A stretch of 64,000 nt of DNA, taken from positions 5,022,001-5,086,000 of the forward strand of contig NC_015312.1 in assembly GCF_000196675.2 (NCBI RefSeq), read 5' to 3'. This DNA is from Pseudonocardia benzenivorans CB1190 (GTDB lineage Bacteria > Actinomycetota > Actinomycetes > Mycobacteriales > Pseudonocardiaceae). Below are positions 50,019 to 56,911 of this stretch, in pieces (within the stretch, counting starts at the first letter, position 1; every line of letters begins with the position of its first letter). Below the pieces are notes generated by a model. That model did not search any database, was not told where the DNA came from, and saw nothing but the letters and a program-made list of their open reading frames with translations. The position numbers and the translations under genes were made by a program.

Positions 50019-50812
50019 GACGCAACCCCTCCCCCGGCGGCCACCACCGGGTCTTCCGACGGCGTGCTGGCCCCATTGTGGACCAGCACCGGTTCGCCTC
50101 TCGCAGCGGCGGCCGCTCCCGCGACGTTCACGAACGAGTAGCGGTGTTCCGCGCTCGGACCGTGGGCCGCGAGCGCGGCGTCGTGCACCGGCGTGCAGTA
50201 GCCCTTGTGCACGGCGAAACCGTACTGCGGCAGCCGCTCGTCGAGCTCGACCATGATCCGGTCCCTGGTCACCTTGGCCAGTACCGATGCCGCCGCGACG
50301 CACGCAGCGACCAGGTCGCCCTTGGGGACGGCCAGCGCGGGCGCACCGAAGCCGCGGACCGGGAAGCCGTCGGTCAGCACGTAGCCCGGACGCTGCGCGA
50401 GCCCGGCGACGGCGCGGCGCATCCCCTCGATGTTGGCGGCGTGCACGCCGCGGCGGTCGATCTCCCGCGGCGGGATGACGACGACCGACAGGTCCACGGC
50501 ACGACGGGTGAGGAGCTCGAAGTACTCCTCGCGCGCCGCGGCGGTGAGCAGCTTGGAGTCGGTGAGGCCGGCGAGGCGCTGCGCGTCGCCGGGGCGCAGC
50601 ACGCACGCCGCGACGACGAGCGGCCCGGCGCACGCGCCGCGACCGGCCTCGTCGACCCCCGCGACGGGACCCAGGCCGTGCCGGTGCAGCGTGCTCTGCA
50701 ACGTCCAGTTGCCCGCGGAGCGCCGCACGACGGCCCGCTCCGGACGCCAGCCGTCGGCGGTCAGCGACGTCGAGGGGACGCGGCGACGGCCACGGCGGAC
50801 GGGTGCCGCCAC
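50015..50812 (-). CDS. rnhB: Ribonuclease HII
   Basis: 265-residue enzyme that removes ribonucleotides and RNA-DNA hybrids. GVDEAGRGACAGPLVVAA has the catalytic Asp-Glu pair and TDSKLL and GFAVHKGYCTPVH are signature blocks. GTG at 50812 lies two bases after the lepB stop; an extra ~40-residue basic N-terminus precedes the core. The last ~40 residues extend beyond the usual end. Confidence 0.93.
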   Translation of the reverse strand: MAAPVRRGRRRVPSTSLTADGWRPERAVVRRSAGNWTLQSTLHRHGLGPVAGVDEAGRGACAGPLVVAACVLRPGDAQRLAGLTDSKLLTAAAREEYFELLTRRAVDLSVVVIPPREIDRRGVHAANIEGMRRAVAGLAQRPGYVLTDGFPVRGFGAPALAVPKGDLVAACVAAASVLAKVTRDRIMVELDERLPQYGFAVHKGYCTPVHDAALAAHGPSAEHRYSFVNVAGAAAAARGEPVLVHNGASTPSEDPVVAAGGGVAS

Positions 50813-50814
50813 CG

Positions 50815-52380
50815 TCAGCGCCGCCGCAGCCGCCGGCGGCGGCGCGGGGACGGGAGGAACTCGTCGAGCTCGTCGGCCAGCCGGTTGCGCCACCGTCTGC
50901 CCGCGGCCAGCGGCAACGTGCCGACGAGGCCGAGGGCGAGCGGCGCGCCACCGCCCGCGCCCATCCCGACGGGTTCGGGCGACTGCGGGTCGGGCGAGGA
51001 GATCCAGCCGAACCGGTTGATCGGGAGGACCTTGAGCCGGGCCTTCCCGATGACGTTGGCGACCGGGACCGGACCGTGCCCGGTCGCGCGGGAGTCCGAC
51101 GAGTTGTTGCGGCTGTCGCCCATCATCCACAGCTCGCCGTCGGGCACCGTGACCGGCCCGAACGGCACCTGCCGGGCCGGGCCGGCCTCGGGCAGGTAGT
51201 AGATGTAGGGCTCGTCGAGGGGCTTGCCGTTGACCATGACGCGGTTGCGGGAGTCGCAGCAGGAGACCGTCTGGCCGCCGGTGGCGATCACCCGCTTGAC
51301 GAAGTCCTTCTCGTCGGGCGGCGCGAGCCCGATCAGTGAGCCGACCTGCTGCAGGCCGCGGACGAACGCGCTGCTGGGCACGGTGACCTGCTCGGTGCCC
51401 CAGCTGTCGGGGCCGCGGAAGACGACGACGTCGCCGGGCTCCGGGTCGGAGAACCGGTAGGTGATCTTGTCGACGAGTACGCGGTCGTTGTTGCAGCCGG
51501 TGCAGCCGTGCAGCGTGGTCTCCATCGAACCCGAGGGGATGACGTAGACCTTCGCGAGGAAGGTCTGGATCAGGAACGTCAGCAGCAGGGCGACGAGGAT
51601 GAGGAGCGGCAGCTCCTTCCAGAACGACGTGCGGCGCCGGCGCCCGGACTTCGGCTTGCTCCCCTTCGGCCCGGCCTTCTCGTCGGCGAACGACGAGACC
51701 GGACGGCCGTCGGGCGACTCGCCCGCGCGCCGCCGGTGCCGCCCGGGCACCGCCGACGTCTCGGCCTCGGCGTCGCGCGCGGAGCCGCGCCCGCGGGTCG
51801 ACGGCCGGTCGGCCGGGCGCTCGGTGGCGCGTTCGGGGCCACGGCCGCCGGTGCGGTCGGCAGCCTGCTCGTCCGGGCGCCGTGGCCGCCGTCGGGGCTC
51901 GGGCTCCGGCTCGTCCTCGTCGTCGGCCACCTCGTCGGTGACCACCTCGTCGATGACGTCGGTCTCGTCGGCGGCCAGCGGATCGTCGCGCAGGACAGGG
52001 CGCGGAGGCGGCCCCGGCGGGCGGGCGTCGGGGCGGCGGGGAGGCTGCAGCGGGCCGCCCTGGGGACGACCGTTGCCCTGCGGCGGGCCGACGGGCCGAC
52101 GGGGCACCCCGTCGTACGGTTCGGGCCCTCGCCGTGGCGGCCGGCCGTCGGGGGCGCCCGGCCCCTGACCGGGGGGAACGCGGTCCGCACCCGGAGGAGG
52201 TCCGGGACGGTGCGCGGCGGGCGCGGGCGGTCCGACGTGGCGACCGTTGCCGTAGGGCGGCGTCCACCGAGGGTCGCCGACAGGAGCACGGCCGTCGCCG
52301 GGAGGCGGAGGCGGCGGATTCGCCGGTCCGTACCGTCGGGGCTGGGCCCGCCGGTCGTCGGGGAGCTCGGGAAGCGCCAC
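50815..52380 (-). CDS. lepB: Signal peptidase I with Pro-rich cytoplasmic extension
   Basis: About 521 residues. The first ~245 are Pro/Arg/Asp-rich and cytoplasmic, far longer than usual. A transmembrane helix (LPLLILVALLLTFLIQTFLA) precedes the S26 domain with nucleophile Ser285 (IPSGSMETTL) and Lys362 (DFVKRVIATGG); GELWMMGDSRNNSSDSR is box E. It removes Sec and Tat signal peptides outside the membrane. A second hydrophobic segment near the C-terminus (LALGLVGTLPLAAG) may re-cross the membrane. GTG 52380 is preferred over 52386 because TAGCCT lies seven bases before it. Confidence 0.92.
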   Translation of the reverse strand: MALPELPDDRRAQPRRYGPANPPPPPPGDGRAPVGDPRWTPPYGNGRHVGPPAPAAHRPGPPPGADRVPPGQGPGAPDGRPPRRGPEPYDGVPRRPVGPPQGNGRPQGGPLQPPRRPDARPPGPPPRPVLRDDPLAADETDVIDEVVTDEVADDEDEPEPEPRRRPRRPDEQAADRTGGRGPERATERPADRPSTRGRGSARDAEAETSAVPGRHRRRAGESPDGRPVSSFADEKAGPKGSKPKSGRRRRTSFWKELPLLILVALLLTFLIQTFLAKVYVIPSGSMETTLHGCTGCNNDRVLVDKITYRFSDPEPGDVVVFRGPDSWGTEQVTVPSSAFVRGLQQVGSLIGLAPPDEKDFVKRVIATGGQTVSCCDSRNRVMVNGKPLDEPYIYYLPEAGPARQVPFGPVTVPDGELWMMGDSRNNSSDSRATGHGPVPVANVIGKARLKVLPINRFGWISSPDPQSPEPVGMGAGGGAPLALGLVGTLPLAAGRRWRNRLADELDEFLPSPRRRRRLRRR

Positions 52381-52387
52381 ACCCACG

Positions 52388-52393
52388 AGGCTA
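52388..52393 (-). promoter_or_regulatory. -10 box for leaderless lepB
   Basis: TAGCCT on the minus strand ends seven bases before GTG 52380, so lepB can be transcribed apart from rplS. Confidence 0.55.
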
Positions 52394-52444
52394 CGTCACC
52401 GCCTGATCACCTGAGGGTGAGGTCGTGTCCACCACAGGGTGAGG

Positions 52445-52804
52445 TCACGACGCGTTCGGGGTCTCCCGCTTCTCCTTGATCTTCGCGGCCTTGCCGCGCA
52501 GGTCACGGAGGTAGTACAGCTTCGCCCGGCGGACATCCCCGCGGGTGAAGACCTCGATGCGGTCGAGGTTCGGGGAGTGCACCGGGAAGGTGCGCTCGAC
52601 GCCGACGCCGAAGGAGACCTTGCGGACCGTGAAGGTCTCGCGGGCGCCCTCGCCGTGCCGGCGGATGACGACGCCCTGGAAGATCTGGACACGGGAGCGC
52701 GAGCCCTCGATGACCTTCACGTGCACCTTGAGCGTGTCGCCCGGCCGGAAGGCGGGGATGTCGGAACGCAGGTTCTGTGCGTCCAGTTCGTCAAGGGTGT
52801 TCAT
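52445..52804 (-). CDS. rplS: 50S ribosomal protein L19
   Basis: 119-residue ribosomal protein at the subunit interface. DIPAFRPGDTLKVHVKVIEG and FGVGVERTFPVHSPNLDRIE are hallmark blocks; the C-terminus YLRDLRGKAAKIKEKR is typical. ATG at 52804 is chosen; an open frame further upstream has no homology. Confidence 0.97.
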   Translation of the reverse strand: MNTLDELDAQNLRSDIPAFRPGDTLKVHVKVIEGSRSRVQIFQGVVIRRHGEGARETFTVRKVSFGVGVERTFPVHSPNLDRIEVFTRGDVRRAKLYYLRDLRGKAAKIKEKRETPNAS

Positions 52805-52909
52805 CGCGCAGGTCCGTCCTCGTCTGATTGCGGTCATGCAGGGGCGCCGCTCCACGCGACTGGGCTGGCGCCGGGCTGCCCCGACGCACGGGCCGGGGGC
52901 TGGCAACTC

Positions 52910-52933
52910 ATCCATAGTGCCAGACGCCCTCGG
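52910..52933 (-). promoter_or_regulatory. rplS promoter region with inverted repeat
   Basis: CACTAT on the minus strand (52924-52929) is a candidate -10 about 120 bases before rplS, in the context TCTGGCACTATGGATG. CTGGCA and TGCCAG form a 6-bp inverted repeat across it. The rpsP upstream region has a similar TCTGGCAGAATGACC. Confidence 0.4.
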
Positions 52934-52954
52934 CGCGGGTGAAACCGGTGGTCG

Positions 52955-53740
52955 TCAGGAGGGGTCCCGCGCACCGGCCGGCGGACCGGCGACGCCGGCC
53001 GGCAACGCCTCCAGCAGCGCGCGGTCGGCCTCGTCGAGCGCATCGGGGGGCAGGGCGGCGATCAGGTCCGGCCGCCGCTCGGCCGTGCGCTCGAGCGCCC
53101 GGTCGCGCCGCCAGCGGGCGATCGCGCCGTGGTTGCCGCTGCGGAGCACCTCGGGGACGGCGTGCCCGCGCCAGACCTCGGGACGGGTGTACGCCGGTCC
53201 CTCGAGCAGCCCGTCGGAGAACGAGTCCTCCGCGGCCGACCGTGGGTTGCCCAGGACCCCGGGCAGCAGCCGCGCCACCGCCTCGACGACGACGAGCACC
53301 GCCACCTCGCCCCCGACCAGGACGTAGTCGCCGATGCTGATCTCGTCGACCGGCATCGACGCCGCGTAGTGGTCGACGACCCGCTGGTCGATGCCCTCGT
53401 AGCGACCACATGCGAAGACCAGCCGCTCCTGCGCGGCGTAGGCGTGCGCCGCGGCCTGGGTGAACGGGCGCCCGGCAGGGGTGGGCACGACGAGCCGGGC
53501 GGGCCGCGGGTCGGCGGCGAGCACGTCGTCGAGCGCCTCGCCCCACACGTGCGGGCGCATGACCATGCCGGGGCCGCCGCCGTAGGGCGCGTCGTCGACG
53601 GCCTGGTGCACGTCGTGGGTCCAGTCGCGCAGGTCGTGCACCGCGATGTCGAGCAGCCCGGTCCCGACGGCCCGGCCCAGCAGCGCCTCGCGCAGAGGCG
53701 CAAGGTAGCCCGGGAAGATGGTCACCACGTCGATCCGCAC
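52955..53740 (-). CDS. trmD: tRNA (guanine37-N1)-methyltransferase
   Basis: 261-residue SPOUT methyltransferase that makes m1G37 and prevents frameshifting. RIDVVTIFPGYLAPL starts the protein; ACGRYEGIDQRVVDHY and DEISIGDYVLVGGE form the trefoil-knot SAM site; DSFSDGLLEGPAYTRP follows. GTG at 53740. It is normally contiguous with rimM; here 1.7 kb of other genes separate them. Confidence 0.96.
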   Translation of the reverse strand: MRIDVVTIFPGYLAPLREALLGRAVGTGLLDIAVHDLRDWTHDVHQAVDDAPYGGGPGMVMRPHVWGEALDDVLAADPRPARLVVPTPAGRPFTQAAAHAYAAQERLVFACGRYEGIDQRVVDHYAASMPVDEISIGDYVLVGGEVAVLVVVEAVARLLPGVLGNPRSAAEDSFSDGLLEGPAYTRPEVWRGHAVPEVLRSGNHGAIARWRRDRALERTAERRPDLIAALPPDALDEADRALLEALPAGVAGPPAGARDPS

Positions 53741-53785
53741 CGCCGGGATCCTTCCATCCCGCCCGATGCCGGACAGGAGGAACCC

Positions 53786-54505
53786 GTGTCCGCGTTCTGG
53801 TCGACCGCAACGCAATGGGAGATGCTGCTGCCGCTCCTGCTGGCCACGGCGCTGACGACCGTGATCGGTCTGGAGCGCGAGGCGGGGGCCAAGAGCGCCG
53901 GGCTGCGCACGCACACCCTCGTCGGGGTCGGCTCGGCCGTGTTCATGCTGGTGTCGAAGTACGGCTTCTTCGACATGCTGGGCGCCGACCACGTGGCGCT
54001 CGACCCGTCACGGATCGCGGCGCAGATCGTCTCCGGGATCGGCTTCATCGGCGGCGGGCTGATCTTCGTGCGCAAGGACGCCGTCAGGGGGCTCACGACG
54101 GCCGCCACCGTGTGGCTGGCCGCTGCCGTCGGCATGGCCTGCGGGGCGGGCCTGCCCGTGCTCGCGCTCGCCGCGACGGCCGGGCACTTCCTCGTCACCC
54201 GCGGGTTCCCGCCGCTGGCGCGCGCGACCCACCGCCGTAGGCGCGAGCCGCCGACCCTGCGGTTGAGCTACACCGACGGCCGCGGCGTCCTGCGCACCGT
54301 GCTCACCGTCTGCACCGAGCGCGGCTTCACGGTGCAGGGACTCGAGATCGACCGCGAGTCCGTCACCGACGACGGGCAGCGGGTCGCCGCGGTGACCCTG
54401 AACCTGGCCGGCCGGGGCGACCTCACCGCGCTCGCCGGTGACGTGGCGGAGATGGCGGGCGTGCGCAGCACCGCGACCGGCCGCGACGAGGCGCCCGACG
54501 AGTGA
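53786..54505 (+). CDS. MgtC/SapB family membrane protein
   Basis: 239-residue protein. Four to five helices with LTTVIGLEREAGAKSAGLRTH and IVSGIGFIGGGLIFVRKDAVR are MgtC signatures; a cytoplasmic ACT-like C-terminal domain follows (about residues 155-230). MgtC proteins affect magnesium homeostasis and intracellular survival in pathogens. GTG at 53786 follows AGGAGG by five bases. It is on the opposite strand to the tRNA/ribosome operon that it interrupts. Confidence 0.87.
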   Translation: MSAFWSTATQWEMLLPLLLATALTTVIGLEREAGAKSAGLRTHTLVGVGSAVFMLVSKYGFFDMLGADHVALDPSRIAAQIVSGIGFIGGGLIFVRKDAVRGLTTAATVWLAAAVGMACGAGLPVLALAATAGHFLVTRGFPPLARATHRRRREPPTLRLSYTDGRGVLRTVLTVCTERGFTVQGLEIDRESVTDDGQRVAAVTLNLAGRGDLTALAGDVAEMAGVRSTATGRDEAPDE

Positions 54506-54518
54506 CGCGGGCAGCACG

Positions 54519-55088
54519 TCAGCCGCTCGCCTCGCCCGTCCCGGCGTCGGCGACCGCGACGCGCATGTCGTCGAGGGTGATGCCGCGGTGGACGAGGATG
54601 TCGTGGGCGGCACCCGTGCCGGAGTGCAGCAGGGCGAGCAGCAGGTGTTCGGTCCCGATGTGGCCGTGCTTGAGCCGGAGCGCCTCACGCAGCGAGAGCT
54701 CCATCACCTTCTTCGCCGTCGCGTGGAACGGGATGTGGCCGGTGCGGCGGCCGCGTTCCCTACGACCGGCCCGCGTGCGTTCGAGGGCCCCGGGACCGAA
54801 CGCCTCCTCGGCCTGACGGCGGACCTCGTCGAGGTCGATGCCCAGCGTGGCGAGCGCGTCCGCGTCCACGACGGCGCCCGCGTCGGACCGCAGGGCGCTG
54901 ACGTCGGCGACCACCTCCGCCCGGTCGACACCGCGCTCGGCCAGCAGGCGCAGCGCGATCGAGTCGGGCACGGAGTAGAGGCCCAGCAGCAGGTGCTCGG
55001 TCCGGATGGAACTCGCCCTCCGCTCGCGGGCCTCCTCCTGGGCGACGACGACCGCCCGCCGCGCGCCGCCGGTGAACCGTTCGAACAC
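54519..55088 (-). CDS. Clp N-terminal-domain protein
   Basis: 189-residue protein made only of two Clp-N repeats, without ATPase modules: ARRAVVVAQEEARER with IRTEHLLLGLY, then ATAKKVMELSLREAL with HIGTEHLLLALL. It could act as a substrate or adaptor module for ClpC/ClpP or sequester clients (inference). GTG at 55088 lies 12 bases after the helix-turn-helix gene, so the two are one operon. Converges on mgtC across 13 bases. Confidence 0.82.
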   Translation of the reverse strand: MFERFTGGARRAVVVAQEEARERRASSIRTEHLLLGLYSVPDSIALRLLAERGVDRAEVVADVSALRSDAGAVVDADALATLGIDLDEVRRQAEEAFGPGALERTRAGRRERGRRTGHIPFHATAKKVMELSLREALRLKHGHIGTEHLLLALLHSGTGAAHDILVHRGITLDDMRVAVADAGTGEASG

Positions 55089-55100
55089 GTCCGTCTCCCT

Positions 55101-55316
55101 TCAGTACCCGTAGCGGCGGTACTTCTTGTGCACCGCCTGCTTGCTGACCTGTAGGACCTCGGCGATCTGCTGCCACGACCAGCCCTGGTCGCGGGCGTTG
55201 CGCACCTGCAGCTCCTCGAGGGACTCGAGCAGCCCCCGCAGGGAGGCCACCGCCACCAACCCGACGGCCGGGTCCCGGCTGGACGCCGCCGCCGCGACAC
55301 TCGTCGCATCCGTCAT
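55101..55316 (-). CDS. Small helix-turn-helix DNA-binding protein
   Basis: 71-residue protein. The C-terminal half (WSWQQIAEVLQVSKQAVHKK) is a helix-turn-helix; the N-terminal half is Ala-rich and probably helical. ATG at 55316 is leaderless, six bases after TAGGTT. Two perfect GTCAAC-N4-GTTGAC palindromes cover its own promoter, so it is a strong candidate autorepressor. It is operonic with the Clp-N protein gene. Confidence 0.82.
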   Translation of the reverse strand: MTDATSVAAAASSRDPAVGLVAVASLRGLLESLEELQVRNARDQGWSWQQIAEVLQVSKQAVHKKYRRYGY

Positions 55317-55363
55317 GTCGTCAACCTACGTTGACGACAGACGTCGTGTCAACCTTGGTTGAC
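55317..55363 (-). promoter_or_regulatory. Leaderless promoter covered by twin palindromic operators
   Basis: On the minus strand TTGACA (55347-55352) and TAGGTT (55323-55328) are 18 bases apart, six bases before the ATG. The palindromes GTCAACCTACGTTGAC (55320-55335) and GTCAACCTTGGTTGAC (55348-55363), each GTCAAC-N4-GTTGAC, overlap the -10 and -35 boxes; centres are 28 bp apart. Binding by the adjacent helix-turn-helix protein would block polymerase (inference). Confidence 0.8.
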
Positions 55364-55379
55364 GAAGCACGCACGAAGA

Positions 55380-55405
55380 AGGGCCCGTCCGGCTGGACGG
55401 GCCCT
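55380..55405 (-). terminator. Intrinsic terminator of the rpsP-KH-rimM operon
   Basis: AGGGCCCGTCC (55380-55390) and GGACGGGCCCT (55395-55405) form a perfect 11-bp stem with a 4-base loop; on the minus strand the stem is followed by TTCTTC. It lies 38 bases after rimM. It ends the operon before the helix-turn-helix promoter region. Confidence 0.85.
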
Positions 55406-55442
55406 GTCACTTCCGGGCTCGGCGCTGCTCGCGCGGCGGCGC

Positions 55443-56072
55443 TCAGTCGTCGAGCAGGCCCTCGGGCGGGTCGAGCACGACGCGGCCGCCGTCCAGGTCG
55501 ACGACCGGCACGATCGCCGTCACGAACGGGACGAGCGCGTCGGGCCGGGGTGGGCGGGCCAGGACGAGCAGCTCGCCACCCGGGCCGTGCGCGATCTCAC
55601 GCACCGTGCCGACGACGCTGCCGTCGGCCAGCTCCGCACGCAGGCCCTCGAGCTGGTGGACGTGGAACTCCTCCGGATCGGCCGGCGGTGGCAGGGCGGC
55701 CGCGTCGACGAGCAGCCTGATGCCCCGCAACGCCTCGGCGGCCTCACGGTCGGACGCCTGCGCGAAGCGCACGAGCAGCCGGCCGGAATGCGGCCGCGAG
55801 GTCTCGACGGTCAGCACCCGCGGGGGCCCTGAGGAACCCGGGGCTGAGGAACCCGGGCCCGACGAACCCGGGGCCGACGAACCCGCCGGAAGCACGACGA
55901 GCTCGGCGCCGGGGGCGAACCGCTCCTCGGGGGAGTCGGTCCGCACCTCGACGACGAGCTCGCCACGAAGCCCGTGCGGCCGGACAATCACGCCGACCAG
56001 CAGCAGGGACGTGTTCGATCCGTTCGGCCCGGTGCTGCTCGACGCAGCGCTACCGGTCGGTGTCGACGACAT
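55443..56072 (-). CDS. rimM: 16S rRNA processing protein RimM
   Basis: 209-residue 30S maturation factor binding S19. LLLVGVIVRPHGLRGELVV starts the beta barrel and the PRC domain carries EEFHVHQLEGL with VPVVDLDGGRVVLDPPEGLL. About residues 61-81 are a GSS(A/G)P repeat (four 15-bp units, 55831-55890) inside the N-terminal barrel, not usual for RimM. No ATG/GTG/TTG lies just before LLLVG; the best start is ATG at 56072, overlapping the KH gene by 23 bases, so the start is uncertain. Confidence 0.87.
   Translation of the reverse strand: MSSTPTGSAASSSTGPNGSNTSLLLVGVIVRPHGLRGELVVEVRTDSPEERFAPGAELVVLPAGSSAPGSSGPGSSAPGSSGPPRVLTVETSRPHSGRLLVRFAQASDREAAEALRGIRLLVDAAALPPPADPEEFHVHQLEGLRAELADGSVVGTVREIAHGPGGELLVLARPPRPDALVPFVTAIVPVVDLDGGRVVLDPPEGLLDD
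55831..55890 (-). repeat. Four 15-bp tandem units inside rimM
   Basis: Units GAGGAACCCGGGGCT, GAGGAACCCGGGCCC, GACGAACCCGGGGCC and GACGAACCCGCCGGA follow in frame, coding for GSS(A/G)P-type repeats in RimM. Confidence 0.85.
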
Positions 56073-56289
56073 CGACCCGCACGCCCCGGCCACCGATCCC
56101 GCCCATGACGGTGCGCAGCGCGGTGGCGGTGCGGCCACCGCGGCCGATCACCTTCCCGAGGTCCTCGGGGTGCACCCGGACCTCGAGGGTGCGGCCGCGC
56201 CGGTTCGTCACCAGGTCCACGCGCACGTCGTCCGGGTGGTCGACGATGCCGCGGACGAGGTGCTCGAGAGCGTCGGCCAGGACGCTCAC
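56050..56289 (-). CDS. KH-domain RNA-binding protein (KhpA-like)
   Basis: 79-residue protein with one KH domain: VRVHPEDLGKVIGRGGRTAT carries the GxxG loop. KhpA-type proteins bind RNA with a partner and affect cell division and ribosome assembly. GTG at 56289 overlaps the rpsP stop by four bases. Confidence 0.93.
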   Translation of the reverse strand: MSVLADALEHLVRGIVDHPDDVRVDLVTNRRGRTLEVRVHPEDLGKVIGRGGRTATALRTVMGGIGGRGVRVDVVDTDR

Positions 56290-56729
56290 GACTCGGTCGA
56301 CTCAGCCTCGGCCGCGTCGGCCTCCTCGGCCTTCGCGCGCTTGTCGGACTTCTTCCGCGGCGTGGTGGCCTCGGTCGTCGGCTCCTCGCCCGCGGCCGCG
56401 AGGGCGGCCTGGAACAGCGCGAGCTTGTCGGGCTTCTCGGCCTGCGGCTTGAGCGTGCCCTCGGTGCCGGGCAGACCCTTGAACTTCTGCCAGTCGCCGG
56501 TGATCTCGAGCAGGTGCTGGACCGACTCGGTCGGCTGCGCGCCGACACCCAGCCAGTACTGCGCACGCTCGGAGTCGATCTCGATCAGGCTCGGCTCGTT
56601 CTTCGGGTGGTACTTGCCGATCGTCTCGATCGCCCGCCCGCTACGCCGGGTGCGGGCATCGGCGACGACGACGCGGTAGTACGGCTGACGGATCTTTCCC
56701 AGCCTCATCAGCTTGATCTTGACGGCCAC
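56286..56729 (-). CDS. rpsP: 30S ribosomal protein S16
   Basis: 147-residue S16 with VKIKLMRLGKIRQPYYRVVV and GKYHPKNEPSLIEIDSERAQ. The last ~55 residues are a Lys/Glu/Ala-rich actinobacterial extension. GTG at 56729. First gene of rpsP-KH-rimM. A possible -10 (CAGAAT, 56863-56868 on the minus strand) lies about 134 bases upstream in TCTGGCAGAATGACC. Confidence 0.96.
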   Translation of the reverse strand: MAVKIKLMRLGKIRQPYYRVVVADARTRRSGRAIETIGKYHPKNEPSLIEIDSERAQYWLGVGAQPTESVQHLLEITGDWQKFKGLPGTEGTLKPQAEKPDKLALFQAALAAAGEEPTTEATTPRKKSDKRAKAEEADAAEAESTES

Positions 56730-56911
56730 GCTTCCAACTACTCCTCGCGGATCGGTGCTGCTGCAGTGAGTCCGCGCGGCTCGCGTGGGGTACGGGCTGC
56801 GCTTCACTCGAGGTCTCAGGCCGCGACACGGATGAGAGGGCCGGTCACGGAACCGACTGGTCATTCTGCCAGATGACCCGGCGCAGGCCGAACCCGAGGC
56901 CGCCCGGGCCG

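Noticed and set aside
52805..52915. Longer L19 start at 52915
   Set aside because: The added residues have no homology to L19 and would cover the candidate promoter; ATG 52804 gives the standard N-terminus.
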